Assembly (NCBI GenBank): GCA_963757125.1
Contig: CAVWQP010000009.1
Span: 496,001 to 560,000, forward strand
DNA: 64,000 nucleotides
DNA from: CAVVSD01 sp963757125
GTDB lineage: Bacteria; Actinomycetota; Thermoleophilia; Solirubrobacterales; Solirubrobacteraceae
Direction of reading: 5' to 3'
A program made the position numbers and the translations under genes. This document shows, one piece after another, positions 8,461 through 16,283 of the stretch (its first letter is position 1; the number at the start of each line of letters is the position of its first letter). Below the pieces are notes generated by a model. It had not been told where the DNA came from and ran no database searches. It saw nothing but the letters and a program-made list of their open reading frames with translations.

Positions 8461-9798
8461 ATGGAGATGGCCATGTCCATACGGCGTCGCCGGAAGGCCG
8501 TCGCGGTGCTGGCCGCGCTGCTCGCGGCGGGAGGCGTCGTCGCCTGCGGTGACGACAGCGAGTCCGGGGGCGCAGCCAAGGCCGACGCACCGGCCGCGTC
8601 GACCGCGAAGGCCGACGACGCGGCGCCGGCCGGCGGCACCGCTGGTGCCGGCAGCGTCACGGACTACGTGCAGTACACGGGCGGCACGAAGGGCGCCGCG
8701 GACACGAGCAAGAGCAAGATCGTCATCGGGTGGACCAACCAGCAGGGGGGCCCTGCCGATCCGAGCCCCTACGCGACCGACGGTGCGAAGCTCGCGGTGA
8801 AGTACGTCAACGAGGAGCTGGGCGGCGTCGACGGCCACCCGATCGAGCTCGCCTCGTGCTTCACGTCGACGACCGAGGAGCAGGGGCAGAGCTGCGGCCA
8901 GAAGTTCGCCAACGACGACGGCGTCGACGTCGTCGCCGTCGGCGCGATGTCCATCGGCTCCCAACCGCTCATGGCGTCGATCGACGGGGCGAAGCCCATG
9001 GTCTACAGCGTGGCCGCCGGCGCGTCGGATGCGCAGAACAAGAACGGCTACATCCTGTTCGGCGATCTCATCCGCGTCCTGCCGCCGCTCGCGACCTTCT
9101 CCAAGGAGGTGCTGAAGGCCAAGACCGCCGCGGTGATCTACCCCGAGGCGCCCGGCCTCTCCTACGCGGCGGATGCCCTGACGGGCGGCCTGAAGGCGGC
9201 GGGGATCACCTACAAGCGCGTGAGCTACCCGGCGAACGCGACCGACCTCGTCGCACCGCTCTCCGCGGCCGGCGCCCAGACCGCCGACGTCGTGAACCCG
9301 GTCGTGCTGCCGCCACAGTGCGTGACCGTGGCCAAGGCGCTGCAGCAGAGCAAGGTCACGGCACCTGTCGTCGCCACGCCGCTGTGCCTGAACAGCAACG
9401 TCGCCAAGGCGCTCGGAGATCTGCCGCAGTGGTACTACGGCATCGCGTCGTCGCTGACGGCCGACCGCAGCGACCCGGCCGCGGGAGCGTTCATGGCCGT
9501 CGCCGCGAAGAACGGCGGGGCGGAGAAGGCAGCCGATCCGTACTACTCGATCTCCTTCGCGGAGATCCTCACCATCGTGCAGTGGATGAACGCGGTGGGG
9601 CCGGACAAGCTGTCGCCCGAGGCGATCGCCGCGAAGGCCAAGGCGTTCAAGGGGCCGCTGGCGCTGGGGCCGCCGACGGTGCAGTGCGGCGAGTACCCCG
9701 ACGCACCGGCGATCTGCAACGACCAGATGAAGGTGTTCAAGTACGAGGGCAAGGGCCAGTTCAAGCCCGCCTCGGACTGGATCGGACCGCCGAGCTGA
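8461..9798 (+). CDS. ABC transporter substrate-binding lipoprotein (branched-chain amino acid type)
   Basis: 445 aa, type I periplasmic-binding-protein fold (Peripla_BP_6, LivJ/AmiC-like), with an excellent GGAGGAG upstream. The N-terminal signal has RRRRK, a hydrophobic stretch and lipobox VVACG (Cys about residue 28), followed by a Ser/Ala/Asp linker, so it is a lipid-anchored extracellular binder. The core KIVIGWTNQQGGPADPSPYATDGAKLA is the family's opening strand. No LivHMGF genes are adjacent, so the permease must be elsewhere. Sitting behind two ATACG/CGTAT operators, it presumably captures the substrate of the island, an aromatic or carboxylic acid (inference). Confidence 0.9.
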   Translation: MEMAMSIRRRRKAVAVLAALLAAGGVVACGDDSESGGAAKADAPAASTAKADDAAPAGGTAGAGSVTDYVQYTGGTKGAADTSKSKIVIGWTNQQGGPADPSPYATDGAKLAVKYVNEELGGVDGHPIELASCFTSTTEEQGQSCGQKFANDDGVDVVAVGAMSIGSQPLMASIDGAKPMVYSVAAGASDAQNKNGYILFGDLIRVLPPLATFSKEVLKAKTAAVIYPEAPGLSYAADALTGGLKAAGITYKRVSYPANATDLVAPLSAAGAQTADVVNPVVLPPQCVTVAKALQQSKVTAPVVATPLCLNSNVAKALGDLPQWYYGIASSLTADRSDPAAGAFMAVAAKNGGAEKAADPYYSISFAEILTIVQWMNAVGPDKLSPEAIAAKAKAFKGPLALGPPTVQCGEYPDAPAICNDQMKVFKYEGKGQFKPASDWIGPPS

Positions 9799-9803
9799 GC
9801 AGC

Positions 9804-9837
9804 CGCGTGGGGGCCGCCGGCCGGCGGCCCCCACGCG
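9804..9837. terminator. 34-bp perfect palindrome, bidirectional terminator between convergent genes
   Basis: Arm CGCGTGGGGGCCGCCGG (9804-9820) is followed immediately by its exact complement (9821-9837). It occupies the 44-bp gap between the stops of the binding protein (9798) and the FAD monooxygenase (9843). No U-tract is present, which is common in GC-rich actinobacteria. Confidence 0.85.
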
Positions 9838-9842
9838 TCGTC

Positions 9843-10966
9843 TCAGAACGGCTGCGCCAGCAAGCGCGTAGCCGTTCATCATGATCCCCACGGTCTGCTC
9901 GTCGGGGATCGCCGGGTCCTGCTCCGCCTTGCAGATGGCGAGTGAGTGCTCGTAGATCGGCCGGACGCGCTCGGCGCGCCGCGTGCCGTACGCGTCGAGC
10001 GCGGCCTCGACGTCCGCGTGGGCGTCGAGCTCCTCGCAGAGCACGACGGCGTCCTCGATCGCCATCCCGCCGCCCGACGTGAGCTGCGGCGTGAGCGCGT
10101 GCGCGGCGTCGCCGAGGAGCACGACCCGTCCCTGGTGCCATGGCGCCGGCAGCAGCACGTGGTCGATCGGCCGGAAGCTGATGTGGCGCGACGCGTCCAT
10201 CCCCTCGACCGCGTCCCGGATCATGGGTGCGCTGAACGGCGCGAGCCGTTCGCGCAGCAGCTCGCCGAGCCGATCGGGCGGCATGCGCACGTGCTCCGCC
10301 GTGTTCTCGAGGTAGAAGAGGTAGCAGTCGTCCTCGGACAGCGGCAGTGCTCCGACCACCGTCGCCGTCGCGGGTGCGGTGCAGCGTGAGGCCGTTCACG
10401 TCGGCGGGGCGCGGGATCGTGTAGCGCCACACGCCCTGCCCGGAGTACACGGGCCGGCGGTCCTCGCCGAAGAGCAGCGAGCGGGTCCGCGAGTAGGCGC
10501 CGTCGGCCGCGACGAGCAGGTCGTACGTGCCGGCGTCGCCGTCGGAGAGGGCGACGCCGACGGCGCCGTCGCGCTGCTCGACACGCTCGATCGTCGTCTC
10601 GAACGCGATCGACGCGCCGCTCGCCCTCGCGTGCTCCTCGAGCAGGTCGCCGAGATGCGTCCGCATGATCCCCACCGCGGGCGGCGCACCGGGCTTGTAG
10701 GCCTTGGGCAGCGCCTGGTCGTGCAGCACGGTGCCCGCGGCATCCCGTGTGCTGACGACGCCCCAGCCCGCGCCGGCGGCCACGACGGGATCGGCGAGCC
10801 CGATGCGGTCGAGCGCCCGCAGCGCGTTCTCCAGCAGCGTGATGCCGGTGCCGAGGCGGTCCTGACGCCGGGCCGCCTCGATGACGCGGACCTCGGCGCC
10901 CGATCGGGCCAGGCCGTGCGCGAGCGTGAGCCCCCCGATGCCGCCGCCGGCGATGATGACCCTCAT
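9843..10966 (-). CDS. FAD-dependent aromatic monooxygenase, frame changes near 10360 and 9865
   Basis: Class A flavoprotein hydroxylase (salicylate or 3-hydroxybenzoate hydroxylase type) using NAD(P)H and O2. The FAD-binding GxGxxG is VIIAGGGIGGLTLAHGL at the N-terminus. The middle has the DG-type motif LLVAADGAYSRTRSLLFG, and the third FAD motif is VVLLGDAAHALTPQLTSGGGMAIEDAVVL. The frame changes near 10355-10375 and again near 9865; correcting the second gives the ending YALLAQPF with a stop at 9843. The ATG at 10966 overlaps the stop of the preceding gene by 4 bp. It is last in the operon 14786 to 9843. Ring hydroxylation before cleavage is the expected role. Confidence 0.85.
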
Positions 10967-11823
10967 CCTCTTCTCCTCATGCCATCGGTCGAAACGAGCG
11001 CTTCGGCCGGGGGCGCGCCCGCAGGCAGCATCCCGAGGTCGCGGCGCATCTCGTAGAGCAGGGCGATGCCGTCGTCGGCGGGGGCGACCGATCGAGCGCG
11101 GATGCCGAACAGCTGCACCGCCCCCTCGCGATCGAAGCCCGCGGCCTCGAGCATCCGCACCGCCTCCTCCTCGCGGTCGTCGGTCGCCCAGGCGGCGGCC
11201 CCGGCGAGCGCGCGCACGTACGCCCGCGCCGCTTCGGTGGTCGCGGGCGACGCGGAGGCCCGGAGCACCGCGCCGATTCCCGGCAGTCGCGGGACCTCCT
11301 CGTGGGCGCGCGCGAGGACCCGGCAGCCGCGCCCGAGGGCGATGTGGTTGAACGGTGGTCCGAGGAGGCCCGCGGCGGCGCGGCCCTCGACGACCGCCTC
11401 CATGCGCTGCTGGATGCCTCCGGCGGGCAGCAGCTCGTAGTCGTCCGGCGCGAGCCCGCGGGTCGCGAGGACGTGGCGCAGGAGGATGGCGAAGCCGGTG
11501 TCGACCGCGTCGACGGCGAGCGTCCGGCCGCGGAGCTCGGCGATCGCGCCGACGTCGGGCGCAGCGCACAGGTCGAGCACCGTCGTGCGCTCGACCTGGG
11601 CGACGACGACGAGGTCGTCGCCGTCGGCGTCCCAGGCGATGAGGTTGTCGATCGCGGTGAGCCCGAGGTCGTAGGTGCCGTCCATGAGCCCGGCGCGCTG
11701 CTCGGTGGACGAGCGGGTGCGGACGGCGTCGACCTCGATCCCCGCCGCGTCGAACAGGCCCAGCCCGTGCGCGAGCACGCCGAGGCTGGGCGACACGAAC
11801 TCGATGACGCGCAGCCGGGTCAC
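10963..11823 (-). CDS. NMT1/SsuA-like solute-binding protein without signal peptide
   Basis: 286 aa, type II periplasmic-binding-protein fold (NMT1/THI5/SsuA-like). Features: RVIEFVSPSLGVLAHGLGLFDAAGIEVDAV, GTYDLGLTAIDNLIAWD, and VDTGFAILLRHVLATRGLAPDDYELLPAGG. No signal peptide or lipobox precedes the fold and no permease or ATPase adjoins it, so it may work in the cytoplasm as a ligand sensor or enzyme, as THI5-type proteins do (inference). It is coupled by 4-bp overlaps to the thioesterase upstream and the monooxygenase downstream. Confidence 0.8.
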   Translation of the reverse strand: MTRLRVIEFVSPSLGVLAHGLGLFDAAGIEVDAVRTRSSTEQRAGLMDGTYDLGLTAIDNLIAWDADGDDLVVVAQVERTTVLDLCAAPDVGAIAELRGRTLAVDAVDTGFAILLRHVLATRGLAPDDYELLPAGGIQQRMEAVVEGRAAAGLLGPPFNHIALGRGCRVLARAHEEVPRLPGIGAVLRASASPATTEAARAYVRALAGAAAWATDDREEEAVRMLEAAGFDREGAVQLFGIRARSVAPADDGIALLYEMRRDLGMLPAGAPPAEALVSTDGMRRRG

Positions 11824-12224
11824 GCCGGGTCCTCGATCGGGATGACCAGCGTCTCGCCGCTGCCCACCGCGACGATCTCGTCCTCGCAGGTGATCCGCAC
11901 GCGGTAGCCGGCCCGGCGGCGCAGGCGGAACTCCCGGACCGCCGTGGCCACGAGGCGGTCACCATGCGCCGCCGGCCGCGTGAACTGGATGCTCGACGCC
12001 GTGACCACAGCGCGCTCGCCCGGCGTCGCGTTCGCGGTCAGGGCGACCGCCGCGTCGGCGAGTGAGAACAGCGCGCCGCCGTGCGCGCGGCCGATGTCGT
12101 TGAGGTGCTGCTCGCCGAGCGTCATGACCGCCTGGGCGGTCGTGGCGTCGGCGGACAGCGGCTCGATGCCGAGGTGGGCGGCGTAGCGATCGTCCTCGCC
12201 GCACGGGCCGGTCGCCGCGTTCAC
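11820..12224 (-). CDS. PaaI-family hotdog thioesterase
   Basis: 134 aa hotdog-fold acyl-CoA thioesterase. The family signature is HLNDIGRAHGGALFSLADAAVALTAN, with the catalytic HGG-x(n)-D pattern. The later strand VTASSIQFTRPAAHGDRLVATA is also typical. PaaI-type enzymes release free CoA from phenylacetyl- or hydroxyphenylacetyl-CoA-like intermediates during aromatic catabolism. Both ends overlap neighbours by 4 bp (11820-11823 and 12221-12224), so it is translationally coupled in the operon. Length is normal for the family. Confidence 0.92.
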   Translation of the reverse strand: MNAATGPCGEDDRYAAHLGIEPLSADATTAQAVMTLGEQHLNDIGRAHGGALFSLADAAVALTANATPGERAVVTASSIQFTRPAAHGDRLVATAVREFRLRRRAGYRVRITCEDEIVAVGSGETLVIPIEDPA

Positions 12225-13153
12225 GGGTGGAACTCACCGGTCGCGAACTGCGCCTCCTCCGGGGAGGGGACGACGAAGGCCTCGTGGTCGACCACGGCCA
12301 TCGGCGGCGCACCCTTCGGCCGGCCCCGCGTGCCGAGGATCTCGCGGGCCTCGTCGGGCGTGGCCGGCTCGAGCTGCAGCTCGCGCGCGATCCGCACGGT
12401 GCGCTCGACGAGCTGCGCGTTGTCCCGGGCGAGCTCGTCCCGGCTGTAGCGGATGTTGTCCTCCAGCCCGACGCGCACGTTGAGCCCCATCGCCAGGCCC
12501 ATCGTCGTGAGCGGCAGCTGCGCGCGGCCGATGGCGATCACGTTGCAGTTCGCCCCCGCGGGCAGGCGCCGCGCCATGTCGGCGAGGTTCTGCCAGGTGC
12601 CGCGTGCCGCGCCCTGCCCCGGCGTGTTCAGGACGAAGCTCAGGTTGTACGGCGGCGTGAGGAGGCCGGCGTCGATGAGGCGCTCGGCCTCCTCGAGCAT
12701 CGTCACGTTGTAGAGCTCGAGCTCCGGCTTGACGCCGCGCTCGCGCATCTCCTCGGCGTAGCGCTCGATCTGCGGGCGCGGGTTGGCGAGCATCATGCCT
12801 CGCCCACGCTGGAAGAAGAGGACGAACCCCATGTTGAGCGAGCACATCTCGGGGCTCAGCAGCGCCGTGGTGAGCCGCTCGTCGAGGGACATGGCGAGGC
12901 CGCCGCCGGTCGTGAGCTGCACGATGGCGTCGGTCTCCGCGCAGAGCCGCTCGTGGATCTCGCGGTAGATCTCCTTGTCCATCGTGTTGTGGCCGTCCGG
13001 GTCGCGGGCGTGGACGTGCAGCACCGCGGCTCCGGCCTCCCACGCCCGGATGCCCTGCTCGACGATCTCGTCGGGCTGCTCGGGCAGGTTGGGGTGCGTC
13101 GTCCTGTCGTGGTAGCCGCCCGTGAGCGCGCACGTGATGATGGGCGGGCTCAC
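12221..13153 (-). CDS. BKACE-family 3-keto-5-aminohexanoate cleavage enzyme-like protein
   Basis: 310 aa, GTG start. BKACE enzymes (formerly DUF849) are Zn-dependent and condense a beta-keto acid with acetyl-CoA, releasing acetoacetate and a new CoA ester. The start PPIITCALTGGYHDRTTHPNLPEQPDEI is the family hallmark. Zinc ligands appear in AVLHVHARDPDG, followed by IVQLTTGGG, and near the end RVGLEDNIRYSRDELARDNAQLV is conserved. The exact beta-keto acid is not predictable. CoA products of this step fit the adjacent PaaI thioesterase (4-bp overlap). It overlaps the cupin gene at its start. Confidence 0.93.
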   Translation of the reverse strand: MSPPIITCALTGGYHDRTTHPNLPEQPDEIVEQGIRAWEAGAAVLHVHARDPDGHNTMDKEIYREIHERLCAETDAIVQLTTGGGLAMSLDERLTTALLSPEMCSLNMGFVLFFQRGRGMMLANPRPQIERYAEEMRERGVKPELELYNVTMLEEAERLIDAGLLTPPYNLSFVLNTPGQGAARGTWQNLADMARRLPAGANCNVIAIGRAQLPLTTMGLAMGLNVRVGLEDNIRYSRDELARDNAQLVERTVRIARELQLEPATPDEAREILGTRGRPKGAPPMAVVDHEAFVVPSPEEAQFATGEFHP

Positions 13154-13758
13154 GATCCCTCCTGGCCGTCGATGAGGACGAACGCCATGCGGCACGGCCG
13201 GTCGCTGCGGTTCGCCCAGGCGTGGTTCGTCCCGCGCTGGATGAGCACGTCCCCGGTGCGCATCAGCGTCTCGTCCTCGTCGAGCAGCGCCCACACCTCG
13301 CCGTCGAGGACGATCGCGTAGTCGAGCGTCGGCGTCTTGTGGAACCACCCGTGCCGCCCGTCGCCGCGCTCGGTGCCGGCCTCCTGGTGGCGGGCGCCGC
13401 CGATCTCGCGGAACAGCTGCGCCATGTCGACGTCGTCGTAGGCGCTGTCGGGCGGGAAGTCCGCGACGCGCAGGATCGTGCCGTTCGCAGGCGGGGCCAT
13501 CGGCGGGACGCGACCGGCCGGCGCCGTGTCCTCCTCACCGTCGAGCGGCGCCGGCGTGCCGTCCGTGGTCCACAGGACCGTCGCGACGAGCTGCGGCATC
13601 GCCGGCGGGGCGCTGCGGCACGGCGCGGGCCCGTCGCTCAGGATGACCGACCGCCCGTCCCCGCGGTGGCCGGTGACGATCCGACGCACCGGGGGGAGGG
13701 TCTGCTCGGGTTCGACGGAGACGACATCCGCGCGACCGGCGTGCTCGTGATCGGCCAT
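13150..13758 (-). CDS. cupin-domain protein
   Basis: 202 aa with one recognisable C-terminal cupin. GWFHKTPTLDYAIVLDGEVWALLD carries the first His/Glu motif, and GDVLIQRGTNHAWANRS the second His motif. The N-terminal half is variable. Small cupins of this kind can be dioxygenases, isomerases or regulatory proteins. It is too short for a canonical gentisate dioxygenase, but a ring-opening role cannot be excluded. The ATG at 13758 lies 8 bp after the FAH gene stop, and the 3' end overlaps BKACE by 4 bp. Confidence 0.85.
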   Translation of the reverse strand: MADHEHAGRADVVSVEPEQTLPPVRRIVTGHRGDGRSVILSDGPAPCRSAPPAMPQLVATVLWTTDGTPAPLDGEEDTAPAGRVPPMAPPANGTILRVADFPPDSAYDDVDMAQLFREIGGARHQEAGTERGDGRHGWFHKTPTLDYAIVLDGEVWALLDEDETLMRTGDVLIQRGTNHAWANRSDRPCRMAFVLIDGQEGS

Positions 13759-13766
13759 GTCGCCCC

Positions 13767-14786
13767 TCAGCTCCGGGCGGCAGCGAACGGGTCCGCCTGC
13801 TCCGACGGCCACCACGGGTACTGCTCGGCGGAGGCACTGAAGCGGCTCCGCAGCGTCCCGACGCCCTCGACCTCCAGCTCGACGACGTCGCCGGCCCGCA
13901 GATGCCGGCCGAGCTCGAGCGCGGAGCCGTTCCCGACGGTGCCCGAGCCGATGATGTCCCCGGGCTGCAGCCGGTCGGCGATCGAGACGTACGCGATGAG
14001 CTCCGCGCCCGAGTAGATCGGTCCCTCGGTCGTGCCGGTCGCCCACTCCTCACCGTTGACCGACGCACGGACCGACAACGCGTCGAGGTCGGGGAACTCG
14101 TCGATCGTCGTGATCCACGGCCCGATCCCGTACGCGAAGTCCTTGGACTTCTGGGGGCCCATGCCCATACCCATCTCCCGGCCCTGGATGTCACGCGCGC
14201 TGAAGTCGTTGAAGATCGTCAGGCCGAAGAGCGCCTGCTGCGCCTCATCGGGCGTGAGGTTGCGGCCGGTCGTGCCGACGACGTAGCCCAGCTCCAGCTC
14301 GTAGTCGATCTGCTCGGCGAAGCTGGGGTACGGGATCTCCTCGTCGTGGCCGTAGACGGCGCCGGTCGACCCCTTGAAGTAGCCCGGGGTCTTGAAGAAC
14401 TGCGCGCTCGGCGGCCCTGCGCCGAGCCGTTCGCCGAACTGCTTCATGTGCAGCGGGAAGGTCAGCGAGTCGCGGATGACCGGCGGGTCGAGCGGGGCGA
14501 GCCAGCGGACGTCGTCGACCGACAGGGACGCGTCCTCGCCCGCCGAGTCGTCGGCCGCCTGTGCCGCGTCGAGGAACTGCGTCCCGAGCGCGATGGCCGC
14601 GGCCATGCTGGGCGGGAACAGGGCTGCGCTCAGCCGTCGTGCCGCCTCGGTCGTCGCTCCCCGCTGCTGCAGCCGAGCGCCCTCGGCGGTCGCGAGGTCG
14701 ACCACGCGGCCCTCGTCGGGGTGCACCGCGACGATGCGCGCGACGTCCCCGTCGGGGCCCTGCCGCCAGATTCGACCGAGCTTCAT
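13767..14786 (-). CDS. fumarylacetoacetate hydrolase family protein 2
   Basis: 339 aa, first gene of the minus-strand operon. FAH-family hydrolase (2-hydroxyhepta-2,4-diene-1,7-dioate isomerase / acylpyruvate hydrolase type). The metal-binding core is clear: QFFKTPGYFKGSTGAVYGHDEEIPYP, IDYELELGYVVG with the acidic pair, LTIFNDFSARDIQGREM, KSKDFAYGIGPWITT, and GDIIGSGTVGNGSALELG. It differs in length and sequence from the FAH protein at 7351, so it is not a recent duplicate. It would open or hydrolyse the ring-cleavage product. Its promoter faces the TetR gene at 14860 across an ATACG/CGTAT-type region. Confidence 0.92.
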   Translation of the reverse strand: MKLGRIWRQGPDGDVARIVAVHPDEGRVVDLATAEGARLQQRGATTEAARRLSAALFPPSMAAAIALGTQFLDAAQAADDSAGEDASLSVDDVRWLAPLDPPVIRDSLTFPLHMKQFGERLGAGPPSAQFFKTPGYFKGSTGAVYGHDEEIPYPSFAEQIDYELELGYVVGTTGRNLTPDEAQQALFGLTIFNDFSARDIQGREMGMGMGPQKSKDFAYGIGPWITTIDEFPDLDALSVRASVNGEEWATGTTEGPIYSGAELIAYVSIADRLQPGDIIGSGTVGNGSALELGRHLRAGDVVELEVEGVGTLRSRFSASAEQYPWWPSEQADPFAAARS

Positions 14787-14802
14787 CCGTCCTCCTCGAT
14801 GT

Positions 14803-14815
14803 AGACGAGCCGTAT
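14803..14815. promoter_or_regulatory. operator, AGACGAGCCGTAT (one mismatch to ATACG-N3-CGTAT)
   Basis: It lies 17 bp upstream of the FAH gene start and matches the perfect 13-bp operator at 8375 except for one base. The adjoining CGTATCGTA (14811-14819) is shared with 8422-8430. Confidence 0.6.
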
Positions 14816-14837
14816 CGTATCGAATTGTCTGCATCCG

Positions 14838-14850
14838 CTACGCGTCGTAC
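14838..14850. promoter_or_regulatory. operator-like palindrome CTACGCGTCGTAC
   Basis: TACG-CGT-CGTA is a perfect 11-bp palindrome with the same half-sites and 3-bp spacer as the other operators. It ends 10 bp before the TetR start codon at 14860, a position suited to autoregulation. Confidence 0.6.
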
Positions 14851-14859
14851 TGTTCAGGC

Positions 14860-15438
14860 ATGGCGTCGCGAAGCGAGACGAGCAGGAAGGCGATCCTCGA
14901 GGCCACGAGCCAGCTCCTCGCCGACACCTCCGTGCAGAAGTTGTCGATCGAGGCGATCGCCAAGCGCGCCGGCGTCGGCAAGACCACGATCTACCGGTGG
15001 TGGCCGAGCAAGGCAGCGGTCGTCATCGACGCGTTCGTCGAGCACCACCTCGTACACACACCGATCCGCGACGACCTGCCGGTGCGCGAGGCCATGACCG
15101 ATCACCTCAGCTCGCTCGCCGAGCAGTACTCCGGCCCGCAGGGCCGCCTCGTCGCGCAGATCATCGCCGAGAGCCAGTACGACGAGACGACGCTGCACGA
15201 GTTCCGCGAGCGCTTCTGGGACGGCCGGCGCGCCGCGACGCGCGGCCTCGTCGAGCGCGGCGTGCGCGATGGCGACCTGCGCGACGATGTGGATCCCGGA
15301 CTGATCGCGGAGCTCGTCTACTCCGCGGTGTACGTCCGGCTTCTCTTCGGCTACGGAAGCCTGGACCGGGCGTTCGCCGAATCGATCGTCGCGCTGGCCC
15401 TGGGCGGCGCCGCGGTCGGGGCGCCGGCCGTCATCTGA
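14860..15438 (+). CDS. TetR-family transcriptional regulator, probable repressor of the catabolic island
   Basis: 192 aa. The N-terminal HTH is textbook: SRKAILEATSQLLADTSVQKLSIEAIAKRAGVGKTTIYRWW then SKAAVVIDAF. The C-terminal ligand domain has RDGDLRDDVDPGLIAELVYSAVYVRLLFG, resembling the TetR_C_16/AcrR-like group. It is transcribed away from the seven-gene catabolic operon and has operator-like palindromes on both sides of the divergent promoter. Since the same palindrome occurs before the OCD/MetE-like and FAH/binding-protein genes, this is the best candidate for the island's master repressor. Its inducer would be the pathway substrate or an intermediate (inference). Confidence 0.9.
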   Translation: MASRSETSRKAILEATSQLLADTSVQKLSIEAIAKRAGVGKTTIYRWWPSKAAVVIDAFVEHHLVHTPIRDDLPVREAMTDHLSSLAEQYSGPQGRLVAQIIAESQYDETTLHEFRERFWDGRRAATRGLVERGVRDGDLRDDVDPGLIAELVYSAVYVRLLFGYGSLDRAFAESIVALALGGAAVGAPAVI

Positions 15439-15500
15439 CCGGCGCGCCGCGGCATTGCGCACGCGGGCTCCGTCGCCGTGCTCTCTGGGAGGGTTGGGCG

Positions 15501-16187
15501 ATGACAGACGATCCCGCGCTGCAGGGCGTCCGCGCGTACGACCCCGCGTTCCACGCCCACCTCGTCCGCTTCGCCGAGGTACCAAGCCACAACGGCGCTC
15601 TCGAGCCGAAGGTCCGCGAGCTCATCCTGTTCGCGCTCAACGCCTCCGTGTCGCATCTGCATCTCCCCGGCATCCGCAGGCACCTCCGCGGGGCGCTCGA
15701 CGCCGGCGCGACGCCCCAAGAGGTCCATGAGGTCCTGCAGATGATCAGCGCGCTCGGCATCCACGCCGTCACGATCGGCGTCCCCATCCTCACCGAGCTG
15801 CTCGCCGAGACGCGCGAGCCGCCGCCGCTCACCGACGAGCAGGAGCGGCTCAAGGCAGCGTTCCGGGCCAAGCGCGGCTACTGGAACGCGTTCTGGGACG
15901 GTCTTCTGGACCTCGACCCCTCCTTCTTCGAGGCGTACCTGGAGTTCTCCGCGCACCCGTGGGTGCACGGCGTCATCCCGGACAAGGTCAAGGAGCTCCT
16001 GGCGATCGCCTGGGACGCGTCGACGACCCACATGTACGAGCCCGGCCTGCGCCAGCACATGGCCAACGCGCTCGGTCACGGTGCGACCCCGCAGGAGATC
16101 ATGGAGACATTGGAGCTCGCCGCGACACTCGGCATCCAGAGCTACGAGACGGCCCTGCCGATCCTGGCCGAGGAGCTCCCGGGCTGA
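15501..16187 (+). CDS. carboxymuconolactone decarboxylase-like protein, two fused domains
   Basis: 228 aa containing two CMD/AhpD-like domains in tandem. Repeat 1 is about residues 30-95 (KVRELILFALNASVSHLHLPGIRRHL... GATPQEVHEVLQMISALGIHAV). Repeat 2 is about residues 155-225 (KVKELLAIAWDASTTHMYEPGLRQHM... GATPQEIMETLELAATLGIQSY). The CxxC of AhpD peroxidases is absent; only the His remains, so peroxidase activity is unlikely and a decarboxylase or isomerase-like role is more plausible. The start ATG at 15501 has GGGAGGGTT before it. It follows the TetR gene by 62 bp, possibly in the same transcript. Confidence 0.88.
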   Translation: MTDDPALQGVRAYDPAFHAHLVRFAEVPSHNGALEPKVRELILFALNASVSHLHLPGIRRHLRGALDAGATPQEVHEVLQMISALGIHAVTIGVPILTELLAETREPPPLTDEQERLKAAFRAKRGYWNAFWDGLLDLDPSFFEAYLEFSAHPWVHGVIPDKVKELLAIAWDASTTHMYEPGLRQHMANALGHGATPQEIMETLELAATLGIQSYETALPILAEELPG

Positions 16188-16283
16188 TGGGAGGCTCGCG
16201 ACCGCGGCTCCGGAGTGTCCGACGGTCGAACGACTCCTCGCGTACCTGATATGCCTACCCGGACACATGGCAGAGGCGGCCTG

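Noticed and set aside
8407..9840. Long minus-strand open frame across the binding-protein gene.
   Set aside because: It is an in-frame extension of the FAD monooxygenase caused by the frame change near 9865, and runs antisense to a clear lipoprotein gene. The perfect terminator at 9804-9837 marks the real end.
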